From assembly GCA_024641335.1 (NCBI GenBank), contig JAHEDG010000008.1, forward strand, positions 1 through 64,000: a DNA stretch of 64,000 nucleotides. Reading direction: 5' to 3'. The DNA is from Candidatus Zixiibacteriota bacterium (GTDB lineage Bacteria; Zixibacteria; MSB-5A5; UBA10806). Under the pieces are notes generated by a model that had not been told where the DNA came from, did no database searches, and saw nothing but the letters and a program-made list of their open reading frames with translations. Positions within the stretch are counted from its first letter, which is position 1, and each line of letters opens with the position of its first letter. This document shows, piece after piece, positions 55,409-63,409 of the stretch. The position numbers and the translations under genes are program-made.

Positions 55409-57203
55409 GACGTTGATTCCTGCGGGAGAGAATAAAATCCCGGAAAGCGTTATAATCGTCGGCCGGAATAATCCCGCCCGAAAACAAGTATCGTCGATGA
55501 AACACCGCGTTATCCAGATCGAACGACATTTCATCCAGAAACTCGAAATTTTCCCGGACCCAGTTGTCCCGGTATTCAGGAGCGTCGATCATGTTACCGG
55601 AGGCTCCGGGAATTCTGACGGTTTCTTCGAGACTGATGGAAGCGGGGCCGCAATACGTACCATCCCGAACATCGGTAAAGATTTCATCCAGAAGAAACGC
55701 AACCAGAGGCGATCCGAGAGAAACACCGCGGGAATTATCGTAATCCCCTGCGGCTATGGTAAAATAGCCGCCAATGATCAGCGAATCGGCGGAATTTTTT
55801 CTGACAATGAAATCCTCGGAAGAGAATTTCCATCCCGATTCCCTTAGGAACATTCCGGTTTCGTCGGCTAGAACGTTTCTATTATTATCTCTAAACAACG
55901 TATTATACTTGCCCGCGGCGTCGTTGGCTAAAACGATATTTAAATCTACTATCAGCGTACTATCTGATTTTCCCGAAAGGTCGAAACACCACGAGATAAG
56001 AGCGTCCGGATCAGGGCCGTCGGGAACCACCCTTAGTCCTGAATAGCCGTCGGTGGCCAGATAGCTTCTGCCTCTGAGCCTTAATGGCGCGAAGGCGAAG
56101 GTCGAGGATTGATCACTGGGATCGAGTATGAATTCTCGTCCATTATCCCTGATCACAGCCACGGCATGATCGAAGAACCCGGGCCAGGGGTGAAGATCCC
56201 TGACGTCCGGGTGTCCGTAGGTCGATATGAGAGCGGGATAAGACTCGATGCCGATAGACCTGTACATGGCGCTGATCAATACAGCCTGGTCTTTGCAATC
56301 TCCGAAACCTCTCCATATAATATCGTCGCATTTATGCGGGCTGAAATCCCCCTTGCCTATTTCGAGAGCGTAATAGATTACAGAATCGGCGACAAACCTG
56401 AATATTGAGTCGAGGCTGTCGGCATGATCGTGAGAATCATCAACCACTATAGCGGCCAGATCGCCGGCCTCGGACAGGGATGTTTCAGTATCGGAGCTTA
56501 ATCCCGCGAAAAAACGTGCCACGTCGAACCAGGAACGGCAATCGTATTCGATTCCGTTATATATGAATGTCTCGGAGCTTAAATATAGATAGACGCTGTC
56601 GGGGCAGGAATTCGGCTCTGCAGGAAGATCCGGCAGGTTATCGGCATGGAATATCCTGATGTTGTCAGCGGATTCGCTTTCAAGGCCCGATGAATCGAAA
56701 TTGAGTTTTACCCGGTTATCCCACCTTACGCGAATGGTGAATCTATTGGTAAAGCATGAGGGGTCTCTTTCGAAACGCGGGAGATAAAGCAGGCTTTTTA
56801 TTTTCAGTTTATATTCATAGTACAGTCTGGCGCCGAGAACCGGGAATCTTAGTGAGATCAGGGCGACCTGAATTCCTCCGAACCGGGCCGCTTCAGGCGA
56901 CGAGAGCATGCGTATATCGTTCCATCTGAGCTTGAACTTTCGACCGTCAGGCAAAAGAGTGTATCCTTTGATATCATCGATTTCGATATAGTCATTGATC
57001 GGTACCGCCAGCTCGGCGTAATCGAAGCCGTCTTCAGAGTAAATTTCGAAGCTCTTATGGATTTTTACCGTAGCTGTCAGGTTTCCCTTTATATCGATAT
57101 CAGCGCTATCCAGAATGCAAATGGCCCCGGCCGCCCGGGCGGGATTCGCCGGAAGCAGAACTCCGGAAATCGCTATTATTATGGAAAGTAATACGGCTTT
57201 CAT
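55389..57203 (-). CDS. DUF3857/transglutaminase-like secreted protein, active-site residues intact
   Basis: This 604-residue protein has a signal peptide (residues 1-24, ISGVLLPANPARA). The DUF3857 domain contains KIHKSFEIYSEDGFDYAELA and IKGYTLLPDGRKFKLRW. The transglutaminase core has the full triad: Cys in GFGDCKDQAVLISAMYRSIG, His in FFDHAVAVIRDNG and Asp in FILDPSDQS. A C-terminal beta domain follows. It is probably periplasmic or surface exposed and acts on peptide amide bonds, but substrates are unknown. Its stop overlaps the next paralogue, and it starts 42 nt after gene A of the membrane module, suggesting co-transcription. Confidence 0.82.
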   Translation of the reverse strand: MKAVLLSIIIAISGVLLPANPARAAGAICILDSADIDIKGNLTATVKIHKSFEIYSEDGFDYAELAVPINDYIEIDDIKGYTLLPDGRKFKLRWNDIRMLSSPEAARFGGIQVALISLRFPVLGARLYYEYKLKIKSLLYLPRFERDPSCFTNRFTIRVRWDNRVKLNFDSSGLESESADNIRIFHADNLPDLPAEPNSCPDSVYLYLSSETFIYNGIEYDCRSWFDVARFFAGLSSDTETSLSEAGDLAAIVVDDSHDHADSLDSIFRFVADSVIYYALEIGKGDFSPHKCDDIIWRGFGDCKDQAVLISAMYRSIGIESYPALISTYGHPDVRDLHPWPGFFDHAVAVIRDNGREFILDPSDQSSTFAFAPLRLRGRSYLATDGYSGLRVVPDGPDPDALISWCFDLSGKSDSTLIVDLNIVLANDAAGKYNTLFRDNNRNVLADETGMFLRESGWKFSSEDFIVRKNSADSLIIGGYFTIAAGDYDNSRGVSLGSPLVAFLLDEIFTDVRDGTYCGPASISLEETVRIPGASGNMIDAPEYRDNWVRENFEFLDEMSFDLDNAVFHRRYLFSGGIIPADDYNAFRDFILSRRNQRHVFISK

Positions 57204-57245
57204 CGCCGGCCAACTATGGTGTTTCAGGAGAAATAACGGTATCCC

Positions 57246-57998
57246 CTAAAGGTTAAAATAATTTCCCAGAGCCGAAACCCAATCGATCAGAAAGTTGAAT
57301 CTACCGATCAGGAGAGAAATCCTGGCCATGACCGTATATCCGAAAGTAGCGCCGAATCCTATCATCAGGGTCCAGATTCCGATTTTAGCCGCCGCGCCCA
57401 GGACACCAGTATGTTCAGCAGAGAAATAAAAATAAGCAAGTCCGCAAACACACCCTAATAATATAATAATATCTCCGATGCCGGTCCAGATTCCCATCAT
57501 ACTGTTTCCATAATAGTATAAAGTGGAGAGGTCGGAGACGATAGTGTTATATATTATGACCGGATTGAACATATTGGCCGCCACCTGCCGAATTACGAAG
57601 CTTTGAATATACAGCGGCAAGGCTACTCCGGCGGAGATTCCGAGATAATAAGCGATGGGCCAGCGGGAGATCCAGGCCTTGCTCTTGAAAAAGCGGGTGA
57701 ACATCAAACACCCGATAACACCGGGAGTCAGATTTGCCAGCAATATCCCGATTTTGGCCGGAATGGATCCTCCGGCGGCTCCGAAGGCCGAAACCGAATC
57801 GACCAGAGGTTCGATCCAGAGGTCGGTCAGGGATGTATGATATAGTATAGCTATCCAGTAACCGGCTGAGATTCCGACTATCAGATGTTCGGCGAATCTA
57901 TAGAACGGGTTATCGCGATAGAGAAACGAGAAAATGCTGAGGGTCAGAAAAGCCGCGACAGTCATCCAGATCAATGTACCGAGAGAAATCTGTTCCAT
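57246..57998 (-). CDS. Membrane module gene A: seven-helix protein, unknown function
   Basis: This 250-residue protein has about seven transmembrane helices. It has the motif YRDNPFYRFAEHLIVGISAG near residues 27-46, the helix IGILLANLTPGVIGCLMF and a conserved end GATFGYTVMARISLLIGRFN. It is a clear paralogue of 61762-62493, which keeps the same motifs. I recognise no named family and see no catalytic motif. The gene order D-C-B-A in one compact run with overlaps suggests a membrane complex. Charged DNPFYRF between helices 1 and 2 is the best candidate for a functional loop. Confidence 0.7.
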   Translation of the reverse strand: MEQISLGTLIWMTVAAFLTLSIFSFLYRDNPFYRFAEHLIVGISAGYWIAILYHTSLTDLWIEPLVDSVSAFGAAGGSIPAKIGILLANLTPGVIGCLMFTRFFKSKAWISRWPIAYYLGISAGVALPLYIQSFVIRQVAANMFNPVIIYNTIVSDLSTLYYYGNSMMGIWTGIGDIIILLGCVCGLAYFYFSAEHTGVLGAAAKIGIWTLMIGFGATFGYTVMARISLLIGRFNFLIDWVSALGNYFNL

Positions 57999-58007
57999 AA
58001 TACCTGT

Positions 58008-58835
58008 CTAAATCCTTTTCCTGGTGGCGAAAAAAGCGATATTTCCGATGATGATGAAAATAATTATGAAGATGTGGGCGACAGAGACCGAGGTCATGGC
58101 CCTGTTGGCGATATCTTTGGGACGCCCGATGAGCTTTTCGTATTCGGCCGCGCCCTTGAGGCCGCCCATTAGTCCGAAAATCTGCTTCGACTGCAAAAAG
58201 GCGTAATAATCGGTGGCGATGACGGCGGTAACTCCCAGGGCCAGCGGCGCCCCGTAACGGCCGTTGGCGTTGTTGATCCAGGAATCGACACCCGACGTGG
58301 CGTTGATATTCACGATGCAGTCGACGTTCGAGTAGTTGTTCACTCCGGCCATCATAGGCAGTTCGTCGAGATTATTGTTATAATAGTCTTTGGGGAACGG
58401 TTTGCGGAAATTTTCTCCCATATTCAGGATGACGATATCGGGATACGGCTTATAGCCCAGGAAAACATAATCTTCGCCATAAGTTTTATCGAATTCAGCG
58501 GCAACAGTCCGCAAATCCTGTTCGATCAGGAGAACTCCCTGAATTTGAAGAGCGGTGGTGATAACTTTGATGCCTCTGGAAAAACAATGTCTTAAAACAG
58601 CTTTGGCCATCGGCTGCAGTTCGGCCATGGTATCAGGCGAATACTCCATCGGCAGCATTATAATAGTTCCCCTCGGCAGAGATTCGAGCCGATCGTAGAC
58701 CGATTGCACTTCGGGAGTGATTTTGATCGGCAGACGTATCACTGTGAGCATCGGGAAAAAAGTGGCCGCGCCTATGACCAGATAGACCCATCGACGGTCC
58801 AGATTGAGCATTTTATTCCAGAATCCGGCGGCCAT
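58008..58835 (-). CDS. Membrane module gene B: alpha/beta domain between two membrane anchors
   Basis: This 275-residue protein has an N-terminal helix (about 15-35, VYLVIGAATFFPMLTVIRL), about 200 residues of alpha/beta character and a C-terminal helix (FIIIFIIIGNIAFFATRKR). The soluble part starts with PEVQSVYDRLESLPRGTIIM. It continues with LQPMAKAVLRHCF, PDIVILNMG, IATDYYAFL and LMGGLKGAAEYEKLIG. Its paralogue at 62500-63408 shares this layout and the last motif. No known family was recognised. The start overlaps the stop of gene C in TAATG. Confidence 0.7.
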   Translation of the reverse strand: MAAGFWNKMLNLDRRWVYLVIGAATFFPMLTVIRLPIKITPEVQSVYDRLESLPRGTIIMLPMEYSPDTMAELQPMAKAVLRHCFSRGIKVITTALQIQGVLLIEQDLRTVAAEFDKTYGEDYVFLGYKPYPDIVILNMGENFRKPFPKDYYNNNLDELPMMAGVNNYSNVDCIVNINATSGVDSWINNANGRYGAPLALGVTAVIATDYYAFLQSKQIFGLMGGLKGAAEYEKLIGRPKDIANRAMTSVSVAHIFIIIFIIIGNIAFFATRKRI

Positions 58836-59485
58836 TATTTACCTCCCCCGAGCCAGGTTCTCTCTACCCCAAGTATGATCTTCAGCGAGGTGGCGGCCAC
58901 ACCCAAACCGACCCCAATATATATAGCCCGTTTGGCGGCAGTATTGGGATAGTCCAGAATGTACCTGGCGAGATCGGAGATTCTCGTCCCCTCCGGCATC
59001 CAGGCGGTTAAGGCGTCGCCGACAGGTATTCTGCCCAGCATAACTATTACGGCCGAGGCCAACAGGAGAGTTGCCAGGACAGTCTTGGCCCTGAACGCTC
59101 TGTAGGCGGCGGAAGCGATAAAAAACGCCAGCAGAGAGAACATTGTGGCCTGCACCGGCGAGAGGACATAAAAGTACATCTTCATGAAAAGTCCTCTGGG
59201 GTCCTGGACAGCCTCAGGGGACGATAATCCGAGAACGGTCATAAAAACCAGCGCCCCTATAGTTACCAGGGAATAGGGCCATTTCTCCTTGCGCCTGGAG
59301 ATCTTGTCGTAATGGAGATTGACCAGGGAGCCAATTCCGACCGCCAGGGTAAAAATACCGATAATGATAGTCCAGTTGAGCGCGTTCTGGTATATGACCG
59401 CGGAGATATTATGAGGCACGAAATACTGCAGGGCCATAAAAGCCCCGCAGATAAAGACGATCACAAGAGGTACTTCTCTTCTCAT
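58835..59485 (-). CDS. Membrane module gene C: six-helix protein
   Basis: A 216-residue protein with about six transmembrane helices. Conserved blocks shared with 63410-64000 are YVLSPVQATMFSLLAFFIAS, AAYRAFRAKTVLATLLL and the C-terminal ILGVERTWLGG, which should lie on one face of the membrane. It overlaps gene B by one base and follows gene D after 46 nt. No family recognised. The small size and short loops suggest a structural or channel-like subunit rather than an enzyme. Confidence 0.7.
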   Translation of the reverse strand: MRREVPLVIVFICGAFMALQYFVPHNISAVIYQNALNWTIIIGIFTLAVGIGSLVNLHYDKISRRKEKWPYSLVTIGALVFMTVLGLSSPEAVQDPRGLFMKMYFYVLSPVQATMFSLLAFFIASAAYRAFRAKTVLATLLLASAVIVMLGRIPVGDALTAWMPEGTRISDLARYILDYPNTAAKRAIYIGVGLGVAATSLKIILGVERTWLGGGK

Positions 59486-59531
59486 CTCTGGCCGCGCTTT
59501 CTTCGGCGATGTATCATATTCATCATAATAA

Positions 59532-60782
59532 TCAGCCGCCTATTACCCAGTTTTTCAGAGCCTCCCCGGCTCCGCTGTCAAAGAGGTAAACAATAGAACC
59601 GATAAGCATCAGGGTTATAGCCATGATTTTCCCCCAGTCCTGAGCTTTCAGGGTCCCCAACTGTTGAGGTTCCTGTGAGAGATAGGCTGACGCCGCGTAA
59701 AGCTCCTCGCCCATCAGCGTATAATCGCAGGCGGCCACAAAAAACGGTATTTGAATGAGCTGATCTGTTCCGGCTATCTGGACCGATCCTGAGACAAAAC
59801 CGGTCTCCGCCAGAACCAGCGACTCGGCATAAAACATCCCCATATAGAAATTAGTGGCCGGTTTTTCTCTCAACATGGTACCATTAACCGAAGCGGTATA
59901 CGGGAATTGATCCTGGGTAACGAAATAAACATCTTTGGGATCGTAATCGTCGGGCCGGCCGGCGGAGGAATAAGCTTCCTTGACTACCTCCTGGCAGATG
60001 GTCATGACGACCGGATCGTAATTAGGCACGATAATCCTGGTTTGATATTCAGCAACCTTTTTGGCCACCCTGGCCAGAATAGTAAAAGCGGCGATGGTCG
60101 CCACCCTCGAAGCCTCTCCCAATCCGGGCACGAACAGGATCGGCCGTCCCATTTCCGTGGCTCGACCTATGGCATCATCGACAGCGTCGATACCCGGGAT
60201 GGGGCGTACATACAAGGTTCCGCCTCGTTTGGCGAGATTTATGAGATACAGAGCTGTCCCGGAAAACAGGGCCATGAATAATAAAACCAGAATTCTCTTG
60301 GTATGAAATAACTGGGCGCCGGGAACCGCTGGTCCGGCTGTTTCGGCATAGAGAGTATCACGGCCGTAAAGAGCGGCGACCTGATAATAGAAATTTTCTC
60401 CGTTTTTCAGATCGGGATCGGAATCGGAATAACCGGTAGAGCCTGCCGGAAGCCTGGTTAAAAACGAAAAGCCATCATCGAGAGAAGCCGAACGATACAG
60501 CAGATAACCATCTACAGAATTGAATATGGTATTATCTCCCGGAGCCTTGCTCCAGCTGATGGAGATAGCTCCTCCGGCGTCGTTTGGGGAATCAGCCGCG
60601 GCCAGATTTTCCGGGGGGCCGGGTTGAGGGGCAAGAGAGCTATATTTGAATACGAACACCGAATCGGGATCGACAAAGGTCATATGAGAATGCGGAGGTT
60701 GAGCCTGTGCGATGTACGCGGATAGGACCGAAAGCAGGGTTACAATCGCGAACATCGGGATTTTTTTACCGGGCTGGATCAT
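59532..60782 (-). CDS. Membrane module gene D: fibronectin-III and DUF6754-like membrane protein
   Basis: The 416-residue protein has a signal peptide (residues 10-28). A fibronectin type III domain lies at about 55-140 (PPENLAAADSP ... GYLLYRSASLDDGF ... YYQVAALYG). A helix (ILVLLFMALFSGTALYLINL) is followed by a presumed cytoplasmic domain (RPILFVPGLGEASRVATIAA, TRIIVPNYDPVVMTICQEVV, DYDPKDVYFVTQDQFPYTAS, FFVAACDYTLMGEELYAAS) and a last helix near the C-terminus. This resembles the uncharacterised DUF6754 family as I recall it. It is the first gene of the D-C-B-A run. ATG 60782 is used; an adjacent TTG at 60785 is possible. A second copy (D') may lie just outside the window. Confidence 0.72.
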   Translation of the reverse strand: MIQPGKKIPMFAIVTLLSVLSAYIAQAQPPHSHMTFVDPDSVFVFKYSSLAPQPGPPENLAAADSPNDAGGAISISWSKAPGDNTIFNSVDGYLLYRSASLDDGFSFLTRLPAGSTGYSDSDPDLKNGENFYYQVAALYGRDTLYAETAGPAVPGAQLFHTKRILVLLFMALFSGTALYLINLAKRGGTLYVRPIPGIDAVDDAIGRATEMGRPILFVPGLGEASRVATIAAFTILARVAKKVAEYQTRIIVPNYDPVVMTICQEVVKEAYSSAGRPDDYDPKDVYFVTQDQFPYTASVNGTMLREKPATNFYMGMFYAESLVLAETGFVSGSVQIAGTDQLIQIPFFVAACDYTLMGEELYAASAYLSQEPQQLGTLKAQDWGKIMAITLMLIGSIVYLFDSGAGEALKNWVIGG

Positions 60783-61001
60783 CAAACTCTTTTCCGGTTT
60801 TCAGGAATTCCGTCATCGCGATCAATACAATCGATTCGAGGTTTTATTCCCGAAAGTGGTTACCTGTTTTTTGTTTTCAACGATTCCGAATCATGCTCGC
60901 GCCGAAAGAGGATTATTTGGCCGCTCTACCGGAATCGCGACGAACAAGATAATATAATCGAGCGATCACCGCACTATTTTTCTGGCAGCCGGGATCAACA
61001 G

Positions 61002-61445
61002 CTAATGATCCATCGTCGGCGGCTGATATTGATAGAGCGAAGTCATCATCTTGATTTCAGCGTCCTTCACCGAGATATGATGCTTCAACAAATCTCTTAT
61101 AGACAGGATACCGAGCAGTCTGTCTTCCTCAACGATGGGCATATGACGGCATCCGACCTGCTTCATCATAGCCAGGCAGGTTTCATAGGAATCGGCGGCC
61201 TGGCACACAACCACATTGGTGGTCATAATCTCGGATACCTTAATTTCTTTGGGATCCTTGCCCGCGCTGACCACGCGATTTAAAATATCCCGTTCGGTGA
61301 ATATGCCTTTCAGTTTACCGTCTTCCAGAACTACAACCGCCCCGATCTTGGCCGCCGTCATCTTGGAGGCCGCGTCCATAACGGTCATCCCGGGCGTAAC
61401 GTAGGTCAGACGTTTTCCCGCCAGAATATCTTTAGCCTGTTCCAT
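61002..61445 (-). CDS. CBS-domain protein
   Basis: A 147-residue protein made of two CBS repeats (a Bateman module), which usually binds adenine nucleotides. The repeats are VTPGMTVMDAASKMTAAKIG ... GIFTERDILNRVVSAG and IMTTNVVVCQAADSYETCLA ... GILSIRDLLKHH. It has no attached enzyme or channel domain. ATG 61445 is placed well behind AAGGGG. It lies between the two copies of the membrane module, 216 nt before gene D and about 310 nt after A', so a regulatory link to the module is possible but not shown. Confidence 0.9.
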   Translation of the reverse strand: MEQAKDILAGKRLTYVTPGMTVMDAASKMTAAKIGAVVVLEDGKLKGIFTERDILNRVVSAGKDPKEIKVSEIMTTNVVVCQAADSYETCLAMMKQVGCRHMPIVEEDRLLGILSIRDLLKHHISVKDAEIKMMTSLYQYQPPTMDH

Positions 61446-61761
61446 GATCATCCCCTTTATCTATGAGACCTGTTTACCAGCTAAGGTCCCGGCTTCTGTA
61501 AACCTAATTGAATTGCCGCTGGTCATTGCCGGGCGAACCCTCTTACTAATAATCGTACAATACCAATTTACCATTTTAGTCCGTTAAAACATAGCTTAAA
61601 ATACTACAACTCATAACTTCTTTGATTTCATCAGCTTTCATCACCGCCGGATTCTTTCCTATCCGTTCACTATGCCTTATACAAATCAGAATGAAAATTC
61701 GATATTCCTTTTGATAGTTTTTGAATAAAGTCAGGGTGAAGCCCCTGAAACGCGGATTATA
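61446..61761. other. Intergenic region between gene A' and the CBS gene
   Basis: This holds the CBS ribosome-binding site and presumably its promoter, and the 3' end of the A' transcript. I see no gene, strong terminator or structured RNA. Confidence 0.4.
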
Positions 61762-62493
61762 TTATCGGATCAGGCCGAGCCAGTCGCCGAAGAGGAAATA
61801 CAATCGTCCGATCAGAAGGGACATACGAGACATGACCGTATAGCCGAATGACGCTCCGAAAGTTACCATCAGGAAATAGATACCGATTTTGGCGCTGAAA
61901 CCGAAGGCCCCTTTGTGCTCCTTGGAAAAATAGAAATAGGCCAGACCGGTCAAAGTGCCGATGACCAGGACCAGGTTTCCGAGGAAAGCGGCGAAATAAT
62001 TATCGAGAGATCCGCCGGCGGCCAGGGCCGAAATTTTATTCAGATCTATAAGAGGAATTACGGTTTTCTGAAGCTGGCTCAGGAAGTTGGATTGGAAATA
62101 GGTGATCATATAGAGTCCGGAGGTGGAACCGACAACGACGGCCAGCGGCCAGCGGGAGATCCATCCGATACTGGGGAACAGACGCATCAGCATCATCAGC
62201 CCAAGAATACCGGCCAGAACATACCATATCCGCTCATCCCATTGTCCGGCTAAGATATTTTGAATGGCGCCGTTATCCTCGGATAAGCCGAGCATTCTGG
62301 TAATCCCGAGATTATCGAAAAGTTTGGGCAGAAGATTCTGGAAATAAAGCGATACGAACCAGTATCCGGCAGAAATCCCCACGAACAAAGCTTCGCAGAA
62401 TTTATAGAAAGGATTATCCTTATAGAGAAACGATGTTATTCCTATGGTCAGGAAAGCGGCAACCCAGACACCGAATTCTGTGGATAAGTGCAT
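61762..62493 (-). CDS. Membrane module gene A': seven-helix protein (second copy)
   Basis: This 243-residue paralogue of 57246-57998 has the motif YKDNPFYKFCEALFVGISAG and the end GASFGYTVMSRMSLLIGRLY, plus YFYFSKEHKGAFGFSAKIGI matching YFYFSAEHTGVLGAAAKIGI of copy 1. It has about seven transmembrane helices. The two copies differ strongly in the middle, so the duplication is old. It follows B' by 6 nt and is the last gene of the C'-B'-A' run. Confidence 0.7.
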   Translation of the reverse strand: MHLSTEFGVWVAAFLTIGITSFLYKDNPFYKFCEALFVGISAGYWFVSLYFQNLLPKLFDNLGITRMLGLSEDNGAIQNILAGQWDERIWYVLAGILGLMMLMRLFPSIGWISRWPLAVVVGSTSGLYMITYFQSNFLSQLQKTVIPLIDLNKISALAAGGSLDNYFAAFLGNLVLVIGTLTGLAYFYFSKEHKGAFGFSAKIGIYFLMVTFGASFGYTVMSRMSLLIGRLYFLFGDWLGLIR

Positions 62494-62499
62494 TATTTA

Positions 62500-63408
62500 C
62501 TAGCCTTTCCTGCCTGATTTACCCCGGGTGGCGAAATAAGCGATATTCCCGATGACAATAAATAATATTACGAAGATATGAGCGGCTGTCTGGCTGACCA
62601 TAAACATGGTAGCCTTGGCCTTATGCCCGACAACCTTTTCCAACTCGGCGGCGCCTTTCATGCCTCCCATCAGACCCGACAACTGACCGCTGTCGAGATA
62701 AGGATAGACCTGGGGAGCCTGTACGGCTGTATTTCCGGCTCCGCAGGCGACATGGAATCTATCGACCGCGAACTGGACCCACTCTACCGTGCCTGGGTAA
62801 CCGGCGGAGAGATTGAAAATAAAATCGAAATCGGAAAGTTGGTTGAGTCCTCTCATTATATCAAATTCTTCAATAGGTTTTCCCAACCTTAGATCGGAAG
62901 CGAAGGCGGCTTTAATGGACGATCCCATCCTCTGAATAACCAATTCGTTTCCAGCCTGGAAACCGAGGTTGACAAAATCGATTCCGTATCTGGCTGTATC
63001 CGGGCCGACGACAATAAGGTCGGTTCCGAAATACAGCGTATCACCGTTTTCCACGATGAATTCGTCTTTGGCTTCATTAATAGAGACAAGCGCCTTATTG
63101 GCCTGCATCGGCCCCTGCGGCCAGAGTCCGATGATCACGAACCTGAGATTGTTTTGTATGAAGTAACGGAAACCGGATTCGGCCATCGGCTGCAGCTCCG
63201 GTTCGGAGCCGGGATCGTAATCGCAGGCGACCATGATCCTGGATCCCGACGGGAGGCTGCTGATAGCGTCGTAGAATATCTGCACCTCGTCGGTGACCTT
63301 GATATTGATTTTTATGCCGAGGAAAATCGGAATGCTGAGAGCCAGGAAGATTACCAGGAATATGATCCGGCGGTCGATAGCCAGGAGTTTTTCAAATATT
63401 CTCTGCAT
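62500..63408 (-). CDS. Membrane module gene B': alpha/beta domain between two membrane anchors (second copy)
   Basis: This 302-residue paralogue of 58008-58835 has an N-terminal helix (IIFLVIFLALSIPIFLG), a soluble domain starting DEVQIFYDAISSLPSGSRIM with LQPMAESGFRYFI and LMGGMKGAAELEKVVG, and a C-terminal helix (FVILFIVIGNIAYFATRGK). Compared with copy 1 it has about 27 extra residues, mainly in the soluble domain. It abuts C' (1-nt gap) and A' (6-nt gap). Confidence 0.7.
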   Translation of the reverse strand: MQRIFEKLLAIDRRIIFLVIFLALSIPIFLGIKINIKVTDEVQIFYDAISSLPSGSRIMVACDYDPGSEPELQPMAESGFRYFIQNNLRFVIIGLWPQGPMQANKALVSINEAKDEFIVENGDTLYFGTDLIVVGPDTARYGIDFVNLGFQAGNELVIQRMGSSIKAAFASDLRLGKPIEEFDIMRGLNQLSDFDFIFNLSAGYPGTVEWVQFAVDRFHVACGAGNTAVQAPQVYPYLDSGQLSGLMGGMKGAAELEKVVGHKAKATMFMVSQTAAHIFVILFIVIGNIAYFATRGKSGRKG

Positions 63409-63409
63409 C

